DNA from: Chthoniobacteraceae bacterium
Lineage (GTDB): Bacteria; Verrucomicrobiota; Verrucomicrobiia; Chthoniobacterales; Chthoniobacteraceae
DNA length: 64,000 bases
Assembly (NCBI GenBank): GCA_028293625.1
Contig: JAQGOL010000008.1
Location: 78,056-142,055 of the forward strand
Reading direction: 5' to 3'
Of this stretch, positions 1 to 9,009 are shown piece by piece. Position 1 is the first letter of the stretch, and the number at the start of each line of letters is the position of its first letter. The notes under the pieces were generated by a model, which made no database searches, was not told the origin of the DNA, and saw nothing but the letters and a program-made list of their open reading frames with translations. Position numbers and translations under genes: made by a program.

Positions 1-442
1 TGGTGTCCAAGACCACACGCTTGGCGCCGATGGATTGGACGGCAAAGCCTAAGCGGATAAACAAACCTTCAAGGTCATACTCGCCGGTCTCCTCCACTTC
101 CTCCCGTTCTATGCGGACAAAATCGAGCACGATTTTCTTTTTCGCCTCGAGATCACTAAGATCAAACCCCATCGAACGGACATTTTCCACCAGTTCCTGG
201 GACGATTCCTCAAACGACATGAACACGCCCGGTTCATCAAAAAGCGTCGCTCCCCGGACCAGAAATTCCATTGCCAGAAGCGTTTTACCACAGCCCGCGC
301 TGCCGCAGACCAAAGTCGGACGCCCCTGCGGGAGGCCCCCGGAGGTGATCTGATCAAAGCCCTCAACTCCTGTGGGCGCCTTTCGAATACCGCGTACAGT
401 CAAAGGCACCAGCTCATTCCTTTTCTGTTGGCGCTTGGCCAT
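1..442 (-). CDS. kaiC: KaiC-family ATPase, N-terminal part (cut by window edge)
   Basis: RecA-like ATPase of the KaiC family; only the first 147 residues lie in the window and the gene continues off the left edge. Visible: the entry motif TGVEGFDQITSGGLPQG (24-40), a Walker A GSAGCGKT (47-54), the paired catalytic glutamates in MSFEES (E78, E79, the same place as in cyanobacterial KaiC CI), and a Walker B strand KRVVLDT (141-147). ATG at 442 starts shortly before the family's N-terminal motif; a weak AAAGG lies about 12 nt upstream. In cyanobacteria KaiC is the clock ATPase/autokinase; homologues in other bacteria often act with histidine kinases and their clock role is unproven. Whether a second (CII) domain follows cannot be seen. 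It is divergent from the lysyl oxidase gene. Confidence 0.85.
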   Translation of the reverse strand, partial: MAKRQQKRNELVPLTVRGIRKAPTGVEGFDQITSGGLPQGRPTLVCGSAGCGKTLLAMEFLVRGATLFDEPGVFMSFEESSQELVENVRSMGFDLSDLEAKKKIVLDFVRIEREEVEETGEYDLEGLFIRLGFAVQSIGAKRVVLDT

Positions 443-739
443 TTGGGATTATCGACCTTTGAGTTGAATCTGCAACTGCCCATTGATTTTCACAGGCGGC
501 GGATGAGTAATGCGCAAAATCGGCGATCAAAGAGCCGCTTAATCGCCTCCCTTTTCAAGCACGCGCGGCACGAGTGGGCGCAACGTGCATTTCCATCCGG
601 CTCACCATTTTGAAGTCATAAAATGGCTCTCCGGTCATGCTTTTAGCCCGGGAAATACATCTACCTTTTTTGTCGGCAACAGCGCCTCTATTTACTTGTT
701 TAAGTAGGACCAAGTCGTGGCAAGCAAGGAGTTAAAGGC
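443..739. other. Intergenic region between divergent genes
   Basis: About 300 bp without a convincing gene, lying between the divergent kaiC-like and lysyl-oxidase genes, so it should hold promoters for both. A short palindrome with TACTT/AAGTA arms (693-697 and 702-706) lies just upstream of the ribosome binding site of the right-hand gene and could be an operator. I see no clear sigma-70 boxes. Confidence 0.4.
726..731 (+). promoter_or_regulatory. Shine-Dalgarno site fixing the start at 740
   Basis: AAGGAG, 8 nt before the ATG at 740. It is one of the few strong Shine-Dalgarno sites here. It supports a start that puts about 40 residues ahead of the hydrophobic secretion signal of the lysyl-oxidase protein. 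Confidence 0.7.
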
Positions 740-2398
740 ATGAGCGAACATACGTTTTATAAACGATCTATTACTCTTAATCACCAATTATCACCTCCGG
801 ATCTGCAATTTAACCGTACACTGCTAGAAATCGTCGGGATTTTGTTCGTTAAATGCGTCTCAAGACGTATAGGTATTCAATCCGGGTTACGCTTTATTGC
901 GGGCTTTTTGGCAGCCTTCGGGTTTGCAACCAATGCCATTGCGTTGACCGAAATGCCCCAACTCCTGCAGGAAGGCATTCCAATACGCGACCTTGATGGC
1001 CTTACAGGCAGCGAAGTCGTCTACCGGGTGATTGTTCCGCCCGGCAGCACAAACCTGAAATTCAGCACATACGGAGGCTGGGGAGACTGTGACATTTACG
1101 CGCGATTTGGAGCGCATCCCGATACCACGAATTTTGATCAGGCAAGCAAGAGTTTATCGACAAAAGAAACCATGACGGTGGAACTCCCGCACGACGGTGT
1201 TTGGTACGTCATGTTGCATGGGTACGCAGCCTTTAGCGGGGTGAGCCTCATAGGTCAGTATCAGCAGGCTCCAAATAGCGCTGCCATTCCGCTCTTTAGC
1301 CCTGGCCCCGGTAAATTCAGTCAGGCAGCGCGCATCCAGCTGAGGTCGCCCAGCCTGGGTGCAAAAATTTATTATACAACGGATGGCACCGATCCAACCG
1401 TGCTATCAACCCGCTATCGGCAACCGATCGTTTTGACCCAGACCGTCATACTCAAGGCATGCGCCATTCTGGCAAATGGCAAACAAAGTCCGATCGCCGA
1501 CGGCACATTTGAATTCGTCTCAGACGTCCAGCCCAACGAGCTCCAAAGTGGAGTCCCGGCATTCTCACTCGCTGGAAATCACGGAAACTTAACATACTTT
1601 AAAATACATGTCGGCGCCGGCGAACAGATTTTGAGAATCAGCAGCAGCGAGGGAAGTGGGAGCAGCGCGATTTATCTCAGCTACGGAACCCTCCCGACTA
1701 CAAAAAGCTTTGACCGAAGAGTAAACGGTCCGCGCAATCTCGCTCAAATAGAAGTAAACAACCCCACGGAAGGCGACTGGTATGTGGCCGTGCGTGGCGT
1801 GACCAATTATTCAGGGGTCGCCCTTCTAGCGAGCACGAGCTCCCGGGATGCTGATCTAATCGTATGGGCCGCTTCTTTGAAGCCTTATGTCACCCAGGAG
1901 AACTTTCTTCCCGGTGACTGTTCCGTGGTGGAAGGCCTCATCAATGCCGGACCACACCGTTTGCTGCGCTTCACAACGGAGTCGCGCAATATCGGCCAGG
2001 CAAACCTCATGATGGGCAGTCCGGTGGGCAATCCGGCCTTTGAATATGCCCCCTGCCATGGACACTATCATTTCAAGGGATTTGCTGCTTATCGTCTGCT
2101 CGATCTTCAGAAACAGGTCGTTGCAACCGGGAAAAAGGTCAGTTTTTGCCTCGAGGATGTGGTGCAATGGAATCCGAAGGCTCCTGTCGATCCCAAGTTT
2201 GACTGCTCCAACCAAGGAATCCACGCAGGATGGTCCGATGTGTATGACAGCGGACTGCCTGGACAGTGGGTCGATATTACCGGTGTCCCACCCGGAAAAT
2301 ACCTTCTCGAAGTCATCATGAATCCCGATCAGTTTCTTTCCGAGGCCGATTACGGCAACAATGTGACGCGCCAGTTGGTGACAATCGGCCCGCCTTAA
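740..2398 (+). CDS. Secreted lysyl-oxidase-domain protein with two PPC domains and a CHB_HEX_C domain
   Basis: 552 residues. Order: long N-region, hydrophobic export segment (about 46-69), pre-peptidase-C-like beta domain (about 85-175), chitobiase/hexosaminidase C-terminal type domain (about 183-255), second PPC-like domain (about 270-365), and a C-terminal lysyl oxidase domain (about 370-550). The copper motif is H440-G-H442-Y-H444. GKKVSFCLED contains K466 and DVY contains Y502, matching human K320 and Y355, which form the lysine tyrosylquinone cofactor; the spacing is 36 versus 35. QWVDITGVPPG and the acidic YGNNV motif near the end are also kept. Family role: copper-dependent oxidative deamination of peptidyl lysine. 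The substrate here is unknown, perhaps a surface matrix protein. The start at 740 has a strong ribosome binding site; a TTG at 842 would give a more ordinary signal peptide. Confidence 0.88.
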   Translation: MSEHTFYKRSITLNHQLSPPDLQFNRTLLEIVGILFVKCVSRRIGIQSGLRFIAGFLAAFGFATNAIALTEMPQLLQEGIPIRDLDGLTGSEVVYRVIVPPGSTNLKFSTYGGWGDCDIYARFGAHPDTTNFDQASKSLSTKETMTVELPHDGVWYVMLHGYAAFSGVSLIGQYQQAPNSAAIPLFSPGPGKFSQAARIQLRSPSLGAKIYYTTDGTDPTVLSTRYRQPIVLTQTVILKACAILANGKQSPIADGTFEFVSDVQPNELQSGVPAFSLAGNHGNLTYFKIHVGAGEQILRISSSEGSGSSAIYLSYGTLPTTKSFDRRVNGPRNLAQIEVNNPTEGDWYVAVRGVTNYSGVALLASTSSRDADLIVWAASLKPYVTQENFLPGDCSVVEGLINAGPHRLLRFTTESRNIGQANLMMGSPVGNPAFEYAPCHGHYHFKGFAAYRLLDLQKQVVATGKKVSFCLEDVVQWNPKAPVDPKFDCSNQGIHAGWSDVYDSGLPGQWVDITGVPPGKYLLEVIMNPDQFLSEADYGNNVTRQLVTIGPP

Positions 2399-2410
2399 TC
2401 GTGGCCGCCC

Positions 2411-3676
2411 TTACTTGGCGATGTTGATCGCAAAGGGAATAAACCGCGAGACCCCGCCAATCTGCACTTGGCAATAGAGCCGGATATGCCCGGCTTTGGG
2501 CACGGCAAAACGAAACATGAAGCTTGGGCCGCCGCGGTCGGCCGGTTGTTTTGGTTCATCGCCCAGTGGATGGATATGGACCACCGTTTTCCGGTCCTCG
2601 TAAAATCCGACCAAATGCGCATAGGCGCCCATGATCGGCTCAAGTCCCCGAAACGGGACACCCTCGGCATCGCTTATCTTCACCACTGCATGGACGGGTT
2701 GATTGGCATAGACCGGACGTCCATCCGTAAGCCAGGTCAGCTCGTATTTAAGCCCCGCGTCGTATCCGATGGCCACTTCGGAGCGGCTTGCCAGGGCTGA
2801 ACCATGGTCGCTTCCTGCAAGATCACATACCGGATATTCCTGAAGTCCGGACTCAAGGGGAGTGACATCGGCAAAGATCCGATAGGAACCTGCGCGGCGC
2901 GGCGTAAAAGTCAGTGCATACTCGCCCGGAATCCCGGTGGGCCGGGGATGCTCGTGATGATAGTCCTCGAGGCTCTCATCGATAATCAGCAGATGGATTC
3001 GTTCCGTGTGAACCACCATTAACTCCTCTGAATCAACGGGTCGTCCGCCACGCTTCCAAACAAACCTCAGCGACACTTTGCATTGTTCGCCCTTAACAAG
3101 AATACATTCGCTGGTTGGCGTGATGGCAATGGAAGGCTCAACCACCGCGGTGGCGGGAATGGTTCGCGCGACAAGCTTCATCCCGCATTTTGGGCAGACC
3201 GTTTTCGGATTAAGTTCGCGAATGCCTTTGCACATCGGACAGCTAAAAACCGGCGCGTGAACGACGTCGGCCGGATAGAGGCCAGCGGTTTTCCGAAGAA
3301 GAGCGCGGTAACTGATAGCGCTATTGATTGTCGCCTCGGCAATCAAACCGCTGCTGTCATGCCCCAGGGAATCGGCGCCTGCCGCCAATGCAGTCAAGCT
3401 ACCTTTCAGCGAACTACCTTGAGCGCCCTGTGAAGCATTCTTCTGGAGAAAACGAATGGCTTGAAGACTAAGAACCATCTGCGTTGGAATCTCCTTCAGC
3501 TGGTTTTCAATCACGAGCTTTTCGATGTTCGCCTGACAATGCATCAATACATTCCAGGCTTCCGGCACAGAAACTGGAGGTGCTAGTTCCAGTCCATCAT
3601 GAGCGGACAAACCGCGGCTTAATAGAAGAAGGATGGGGAATACAATTCGGGGCCACATAGCCGCGCACGCTATCAA
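2411..3676 (-). CDS. Secreted protein with heavy-metal-binding (HMBD-type) four-cysteine module
   Basis: 421 residues, with a signal peptide (about 1-25, ending LSA). An alpha-helical region (35-130) precedes a module CPMCKG...CPKCGMKL (C146, C149, C161, C164), which resembles the YHS/HMBD 'CPMHP...CPKCGM' domain of copper ATPases and efflux proteins but has CxxC where CPMH is usual. The C-terminal half is beta-rich and His-rich (HTERIHLLIIDESLEDYHHEHP), of the kind found with copper-handling periplasmic proteins. It converges on the lysyl-oxidase gene with only 12 bp between the stops. Copper binding, or delivery to that enzyme, is inference. The catalytic function is unknown and it may simply be a metal-binding periplasmic protein. 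Confidence 0.7.
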   Translation of the reverse strand: MIACAAMWPRIVFPILLLLSRGLSAHDGLELAPPVSVPEAWNVLMHCQANIEKLVIENQLKEIPTQMVLSLQAIRFLQKNASQGAQGSSLKGSLTALAAGADSLGHDSSGLIAEATINSAISYRALLRKTAGLYPADVVHAPVFSCPMCKGIRELNPKTVCPKCGMKLVARTIPATAVVEPSIAITPTSECILVKGEQCKVSLRFVWKRGGRPVDSEELMVVHTERIHLLIIDESLEDYHHEHPRPTGIPGEYALTFTPRRAGSYRIFADVTPLESGLQEYPVCDLAGSDHGSALASRSEVAIGYDAGLKYELTWLTDGRPVYANQPVHAVVKISDAEGVPFRGLEPIMGAYAHLVGFYEDRKTVVHIHPLGDEPKQPADRGGPSFMFRFAVPKAGHIRLYCQVQIGGVSRFIPFAINIAK

Positions 3677-3802
3677 AATCCGAGCTCCCGATGCCTGGAC
3701 TGTTCACCCTAAAAACAGACTATGTTATGTGTTCTACTAAGAATGAATTTCGTTTATCGAGCTGTCCAGACGTATCATCACGCCACCGCCCGCCGCTCCG
3801 GA

Positions 3803-5353
3803 TCACTTTAATTCCAGGGCGTGCTGCACAGGCGCAACCCAGAGAGTATGCTCGTCCAGCGGCACTGGGAGGTAACCGTGGCTTCTGGCGTAATTTTTAA
3901 GATCCACTTCGGTATTCTCGAAACCAAGCAGGAGTGCGGCCGGAGGCACCGCCTCCAGGCGGGCGGTGAGCGTTTCGGGCGTGATCAGCCCGATGCGCGC
4001 CGCCTTGGCCGCTTCGACATGCGATGATACCCGCCACGCAAATGGTCCCGTGGCGAACGCCGGATAGATTAAAAGACCGGCTTCGAGTGGGTGAATGGGC
4101 GCGAGCGTGAGCAGACGCCCAGCCGGGAGAATGGAGCGCAGGTTCGCGGCATCCTGATGCAACTTGATCGGTGTCCAGCCCTTGACGGAAAACGGCTCAC
4201 GAAGCCGCCAATAAGCGCTGCCGCCAAGCACGGCGGATAACGCCGCTGAAACCAGCAGTGCGGAAAGCGTTGCGCGATGGCACCGCGCGCCGGGCTCGAT
4301 TGAAACCACCGCGTAAAGTCCCGCAAGGATCAAAAAAGGAATAAACGGGAAGAAGTATTGAAAAAATAAGGGCGACGGCGCGAATGATCCAAACAGGAGG
4401 AATGGCAAAAGAAGCAGAATAAATCGCAGCTCAAAGCGTGGTACCCGGGCCGTGCGCCGCGCGTCCCAATAGGCGGCTATCGAGGGGAGCAAAGCCACGG
4501 CTAACAAAGGAAGTTCATGGCGGACAACCTCCTTCCAAAGGTAGCGTATCTTGGTCAGAAAAGTCATCGTGCGCGGCGCTCCCTCTCCGCTCAGCCGATA
4601 AATAACGTTCACCTTTGCAAATTCGAACGTGCCGAAGAAGGTCTGCTCGGGGGCGGCCGCAAAAAGAAGGATGAACCCCAGGCTGCCTAAAAAAAGGCCG
4701 CCGGTGAAACTCAAAAGCGGTGCAATCCGCCAGCGCGGAATCGGATAAAAGAAAAGCGCGAGAGCAAACGGCGCAACAAGTGGCGCGTAGGTCAGCCGTA
4801 TCCCGATCGCCACGCCAAGCAACACGCCGCTGCCGATAAGCCATCCGCGCTGCTGGCGTTCAATGCCGGCGATATGCGAAATGAAGGCAAGCACGGCGAA
4901 AAGCAAGGAGGGCTCGTGATTCCAGGCGCGTCCGACTGTTTGAGTAAAAAGCCCCGCGGTAATGCATAACAAAACGGCGCCCGCGCACGCCCACCCCGCC
5001 AGCCACCGGCCGCGTCCGCGAAACAATGCCCACGCCACGCCTCCAACCAATCCCACCATGATGCTCGCGCAAAGCGTGGTAAAAAGCCGCGCGGCCAACA
5101 ACAGCTGATCCGTGACGTGGAAAAGCGCCGCGTAGATATAGGCAAGATAAGGGGTGTGAAAATGAGGAAAATCGAGGTATGGCCGCAGTCCCTCGCGAGC
5201 CACCAGCGCGCCGGCGGCGATATGCTGATGTTCATCGTGATTGAGCCCCTTCTTCATGGCGAGTCCGAGCACCAGGGGAAAAATGAGCGCTGTGACGATC
5301 ATCACGGCCCAAAGGGAGAGGATGGGCGCCGGCCGGCTGGCGCCTTGTTTCAT
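3803..5353 (-). CDS. GT-C fold membrane glycosyltransferase (ArnT/PMT-like)
   Basis: 516-residue polytopic inner-membrane protein with about ten or more hydrophobic segments. The first (about 11-32) is followed by a periplasmic loop with the acidic catalytic motif NHDEHQH (D40, E41). That is where GT-C enzymes (PMT, ArnT, AglB-like) carry the Asp/Glu that activates a lipid-linked sugar donor. The short C-terminal part after the last helix looks soluble and periplasmic. Expected role: transfer of a sugar from polyprenyl phosphate to a lipid, polymer or protein at the outer face of the inner membrane; the acceptor is unknown. Its start overlaps the stop of the FAD oxidoreductase gene by 4 bp (ATGA), so the two are co-transcribed and probably belong to one surface-glycan pathway. 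Confidence 0.8.
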   Translation of the reverse strand: MKQGASRPAPILSLWAVMIVTALIFPLVLGLAMKKGLNHDEHQHIAAGALVAREGLRPYLDFPHFHTPYLAYIYAALFHVTDQLLLAARLFTTLCASIMVGLVGGVAWALFRGRGRWLAGWACAGAVLLCITAGLFTQTVGRAWNHEPSLLFAVLAFISHIAGIERQQRGWLIGSGVLLGVAIGIRLTYAPLVAPFALALFFYPIPRWRIAPLLSFTGGLFLGSLGFILLFAAAPEQTFFGTFEFAKVNVIYRLSGEGAPRTMTFLTKIRYLWKEVVRHELPLLAVALLPSIAAYWDARRTARVPRFELRFILLLLPFLLFGSFAPSPLFFQYFFPFIPFLILAGLYAVVSIEPGARCHRATLSALLVSAALSAVLGGSAYWRLREPFSVKGWTPIKLHQDAANLRSILPAGRLLTLAPIHPLEAGLLIYPAFATGPFAWRVSSHVEAAKAARIGLITPETLTARLEAVPPAALLLGFENTEVDLKNYARSHGYLPVPLDEHTLWVAPVQHALELK

Positions 5354-6858
5354 ACGGTCGCCTCAACGCCGCCCACCGCGAGCGCTTGCGGCACTTGGCG
5401 CAAGCCGGATGACGCCCCGCGATGATCGCCCGACTCATGGTATTCGGCGTCTTCGTTAACATCCCAGAGATTGTAGCGCCGATCCCCGGCCTGAATGTTC
5501 TTCGCGCACAACATTGCAGTCATCATTGAATGATCCTGGTTATTGTATTTGTGCATCCCATTGCGCCCAACCAGATGCAGCGTCGGAAATTTCTCCTCCA
5601 GTTCCGCACGGATGGCCGCGACATGGCCCGCGTAGGCATCGTCGTAGACCGGATAAGCCTTAAGCTGCCTCACCACATGCGCGTCCACGATATCATCAGC
5701 CTGCGCGAGGCCGAGCTTTACGATCTCGGCCCGCGCGAGTTCCTGAAGCGCTGCGTCGGAGAGATTCCAAAGGCCGGTATGCTCAAAGCAGAAATATTCC
5801 AATCCGTAGCACGTCATTGCCGCATCGGGCACCATCTCGGGCGACCACGACTTGAAATTTTGCACGCGCCCCACCTGCACCGCCGGATCGTGAATATAAA
5901 TCCAGTTATCCGGAAACGCGCCGCGATCCTTCAGCATCAATACCACCGTGATAAAATCGCGGTATTTTAATTCGGCCGCCGCATGCCGCGCGTTGTCAGA
6001 AACCTGATCTCCAAGCATGGCCACCAGCTCGCGCATTGGCGTGCTCGAAATCAGATGGGTCGCCGTGCCGCTCCGCTCGCAACCGGCCGCGTCGCGCGTT
6101 GTCACCGACCAGAGTTCATTTTCGGCATCGTACCGGCATTTTGTGACGCGTCGGCCCATTTCAAGAGTACCGCCCAGGTCGCGCACTTTTGCCGCGCACG
6201 CGTCCCACATCATTCCCGGTCCGCGCCGTGGATAGCGAAACGAGTCAATCAGCGTTTTAACCACTTCGCGGCGGTCGCGCGGTTTGCGTGCCGGGAAGAG
6301 CGCCGCGAGCACGGCAGTTTTAAGCGAAAGCCCCTTGATCCTTTGGGCCGCCCAATCGGCCGAGATCTCCTTGCAGCTCATGCCCCAGACCTTCTCGGTA
6401 TAGGTCTTGAAAAAAACATTAAAGAGCCGGCGTCCAAATTGATTGGTCACCCACTCTTCAAAGCTGCGTGGATTGCGGACGGGCCGCAGCCGTGCCCAGG
6501 CATAGGAGAGCACGCAGCGAACCGTCTCAAAGAGGCCAAGCTTAATCAGCGCATCAACCGCCTTGAGCGGGTAACTGAAAAATTTTCCACGGTAAAGAAT
6601 GCGCGAGGAACGCGGCCGCACAAGCATGTCATCGGGCAGCAATTCGCTCCAGAGATCCTCGACTTCTTTTGACTTTGAGAAGAACCGATGCCCGCCAATA
6701 TCAAAGTGATATCCCTTGTATGTCACGGTCTTGGAGATGCCTCCCACGTATTGGGGATCGCCTTCCAGCACCACGACCGGCAACCCGGCTTTGGCAAGCA
6801 GATAAGCCGCCGTCAAACCTGCCGGACCGGCACCAATGATAGTAGTGGAGGGAGTCAT
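5350..6858 (-). CDS. FAD-dependent oxidoreductase, UDP-galactopyranose-mutase/protoporphyrinogen-oxidase-like
   Basis: 502 residues. An N-terminal Rossmann dinucleotide motif [12 protein letters not shown] (G9, G11, G14) is followed by the E-containing strand VVVLEGDP. Next comes [24 protein letters not shown], a signature of the NAD(P)/FAD oxidoreductases annotated as UDP-galactopyranose mutase-like or amine-oxidase-like. The C-terminal motif [19 protein letters not shown] is the second FAD contact region. Such enzymes are common in polysaccharide loci. The 4-bp overlap with a GT-C glycosyltransferase supports a role in making or altering a lipid-linked sugar. The exact reaction (ring contraction, oxidation or saturation) cannot be read from sequence. 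Confidence 0.82.
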   Translation of the reverse strand: MTPSTTIIGAGPAGLTAAYLLAKAGLPVVVLEGDPQYVGGISKTVTYKGYHFDIGGHRFFSKSKEVEDLWSELLPDDMLVRPRSSRILYRGKFFSYPLKAVDALIKLGLFETVRCVLSYAWARLRPVRNPRSFEEWVTNQFGRRLFNVFFKTYTEKVWGMSCKEISADWAAQRIKGLSLKTAVLAALFPARKPRDRREVVKTLIDSFRYPRRGPGMMWDACAAKVRDLGGTLEMGRRVTKCRYDAENELWSVTTRDAAGCERSGTATHLISSTPMRELVAMLGDQVSDNARHAAAELKYRDFITVVLMLKDRGAFPDNWIYIHDPAVQVGRVQNFKSWSPEMVPDAAMTCYGLEYFCFEHTGLWNLSDAALQELARAEIVKLGLAQADDIVDAHVVRQLKAYPVYDDAYAGHVAAIRAELEEKFPTLHLVGRNGMHKYNNQDHSMMTAMLCAKNIQAGDRRYNLWDVNEDAEYHESGDHRGASSGLRQVPQALAVGGVEATV

Positions 6859-7300
6859 AAAATTAATCGAATGAAAAACCTGCGAAAAATAAATGACTCA
6901 CGAAAAATCGGCAATACCTCATCGAGATGGCGCCCTCTTTCCGAAGAATGAAATGGTCAATCCGCAGCGTGGCAGTATGTCCGGCATGCTTGCCGCTCAC
7001 AACGGGAATCCCTCAACGGCGCAACTATTTAAGTCCCGCCAATGCGCATCCATAACAGGCCTCCGAGCAGACGTTTTCGTCCGGTTACCAGAGCGCGTTG
7101 CCTTGGAGTCAGACGTAAATTTATAACGTCCACCTGGTCGAATAAACGGCGCTTTGCTGCAATTCCATCGCCTGTTTGTCGATCCCTTCAAAAATGTAAT
7201 CCTGACCGCCATTCATCGGGGCGAAGCGATGGCGCACGATCAAACGGATTGCAGTTTGCATGAGAGATCGCGAGAACTGCGCCCCCCTATTTTATCGCCC
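6859..7300. other. Intergenic region, no gene seen
   Basis: About 440 bp between two divergent genes. Short open frames occur but none has a family motif or a credible ribosome binding site. A small imperfect inverted repeat (GACGT/ACGTC arms around 7113-7131) is the only structure I noticed. It presumably holds the promoters of both flanking genes. Confidence 0.4.
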
Positions 7301-7984
7301 ATGAAAATCAAAGGAATGAACGAAGCCGAATTTCTGGCCCTCTTGCAGAAAGTGCTGCCAAAAGCCACGCGCGACCCGCATCTTGCCTCGAGCATCTACG
7401 AAGAGGTTGCCAAGGAAGTGCGGCTTGTTAAGAGCCTGGCCACGTTTGAGAAGTTCTGCGAAGAAGGTTCCCTTCCCGATCTCACCCCGGAAACTGTCGC
7501 TGAACTTCAGAGCCAGCTGGCAGGCAATTTTGGAGAATCAAACGTAGCGCTCACGCCGAACGAAGACGGCGGCGGGGTTGCGGTGGAAATAGTGCTCGGA
7601 GAGCGCACGCTAAGCAGCACACTTAAGGTTGCCGCGCCCGGGGATGGCGAAGAGGAAGTCAAAGTGCCGTTTGTCCCCTTCCCCGTGTCGCTTCCCGAAG
7701 ATCCGGAATTGATCTGGGTGCTCGCACGCAGGGAAGATCTCGGGCCGGATGAAGCGATGCGCGCACTGGCCATCATTGAGGAGGAATTCTGGGCAACCAA
7801 GGCCGGGCAGAAGCTGCTTAAAGAACAAGCCGACAAGACGTTTGCCGAGTTTATTGCGCGGGTGCCGGCGGCGGCATTAAAAGAAAGCGGCATCAAACGG
7901 CATTACAAGGAGCCCGAGACTTTGAAAACCCTTCAGCTTCTCACCCGCGAAGCCCCGGCAACCCTGGTGGAGACACTTGCCTAG
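7301..7984 (+). CDS. Conserved-looking hypothetical protein
   Basis: 227 residues, acidic, no signal peptide and no membrane segment. I do not recognise the family. The N-terminal half reads as helical (MNEAEFLALLQKVLPKATR; then EEVAKEVRLVKSLATFEKF); the middle is a beta-like acidic stretch (about 75-125); the C-terminal half is helical and charged. Codon use matches the neighbours. The frame is open upstream to 7154, but the ATG at 7301 or 7316 begins the recognisable helix; neither has a clear Shine-Dalgarno site. The next gene starts 61 bp downstream on the same strand. Confidence 0.6.
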   Translation: MKIKGMNEAEFLALLQKVLPKATRDPHLASSIYEEVAKEVRLVKSLATFEKFCEEGSLPDLTPETVAELQSQLAGNFGESNVALTPNEDGGGVAVEIVLGERTLSSTLKVAAPGDGEEEVKVPFVPFPVSLPEDPELIWVLARREDLGPDEAMRALAIIEEEFWATKAGQKLLKEQADKTFAEFIARVPAAALKESGIKRHYKEPETLKTLQLLTREAPATLVETLA

Positions 7985-8045
7985 CGGATCCGGTCGCCTC
8001 GACCGTGACAGCTGTGTGAGACTGCGCTGATCCAATTGTTTTTCC

Positions 8046-9008
8046 ATGCCTGTTATTGCATCGCAGTTTGATCCGCCGGTTCTTATCCGAAACGGGCACG
8101 TGCAGACTATTCTTCCCGTGCTCTTTCCCCGGCGATTCAAACTTGTTTTCAACCGGACCCGTCTGGAGCTTGAGGATGGCGACTTTCTGGATCTGGACTG
8201 GGCGCGCGGCAACGAACCGCGGTCCCGGCTCGCCATCCTTTCCCACGGCCTTGAAGGCGGCACAAATAACGGCTATATCCGCGGCATGGCGACCGCCCTC
8301 AATGCGGCAGGCTGGGATGCGCTCGCATGGAACCTTCGCGGGTGCAGCGGCGAGGCAAACCGCTTGCCGCGCTTCTATCATAGCGGCGAAACCGGCGATC
8401 TCGCGAAAGTCATAGCCCATGCAAAACCGGCTTACTCTAAAATAGCGCTTCTCGGTTTTAGTCTGGGAGGCAACATCACGCTCAAATACCTCGGCGAAGC
8501 GCCGGTTGATCCGATTGTCGTAGGTGGCGTGGGGGTGTCGGTCCCGGTTGATCTGGCGGCAAGCGCGCGGACGCTCGATCAACGCTGGAGCAACAAAATC
8601 TATCTCGGACGCTTCATCAAAACCATGGTCGCAAAGATCGAGGCAAAAGCCGTCCGGTTCCCGCTTGGCCTTGATAAGACGACCTTGCGCTCAGTCAAAA
8701 ACTTTCGGCAATTCGACGATCTTTATACGGCGCCGATTCACGGATTTCGCGATGCCGCAGACTATTGGGCAAAGTCGAGCGCGCGCCAATTCCTGCCTGG
8801 AATCACCGTGCCAACCTTGCTCGTCACGGCGTGCAACGACCCTTTTCTGAGCCCCGAATCCTTTCCATTCGCAGAGGCGGAAGCGAATCCGAAGTTCTAT
8901 TTTGAAGCGCCGCAGTCCGGCGGGCACGTTGGGTTTCTTGACCTGGCGCCAGGCAACCAGACCTGGGTGGAAAGACGGGCCGTGCAGTTCCTGGCTGAAC
9001 TAACCTGA
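8046..9008 (+). CDS. YheT-family alpha/beta hydrolase
   Basis: 320-residue cytoplasmic hydrolase of the YheT/ABHD1-3 family. It opens with the family's NGHVQTI motif (16-22), and has an oxyanion-region motif SHGLEGGTNNGY (66-77), the nucleophile elbow GFSLGGN (S139), an acid in CNDPFLSPE and a histidine in SGGHVGF near the C terminus. Members hydrolyse esters; the physiological substrate in bacteria is not settled. Length is normal for the family. It converges on the FAD oxidoreductase gene, with one base between the two stop codons. Confidence 0.88.
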   Translation: MPVIASQFDPPVLIRNGHVQTILPVLFPRRFKLVFNRTRLELEDGDFLDLDWARGNEPRSRLAILSHGLEGGTNNGYIRGMATALNAAGWDALAWNLRGCSGEANRLPRFYHSGETGDLAKVIAHAKPAYSKIALLGFSLGGNITLKYLGEAPVDPIVVGGVGVSVPVDLAASARTLDQRWSNKIYLGRFIKTMVAKIEAKAVRFPLGLDKTTLRSVKNFRQFDDLYTAPIHGFRDAADYWAKSSARQFLPGITVPTLLVTACNDPFLSPESFPFAEAEANPKFYFEAPQSGGHVGFLDLAPGNQTWVERRAVQFLAELT

Positions 9009-9009
9009 G

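Noticed and set aside
428..613. 61-codon plus-strand frame after the kaiC start
   Set aside because: Overlaps the kaiC start region, no motif, no ribosome binding site.
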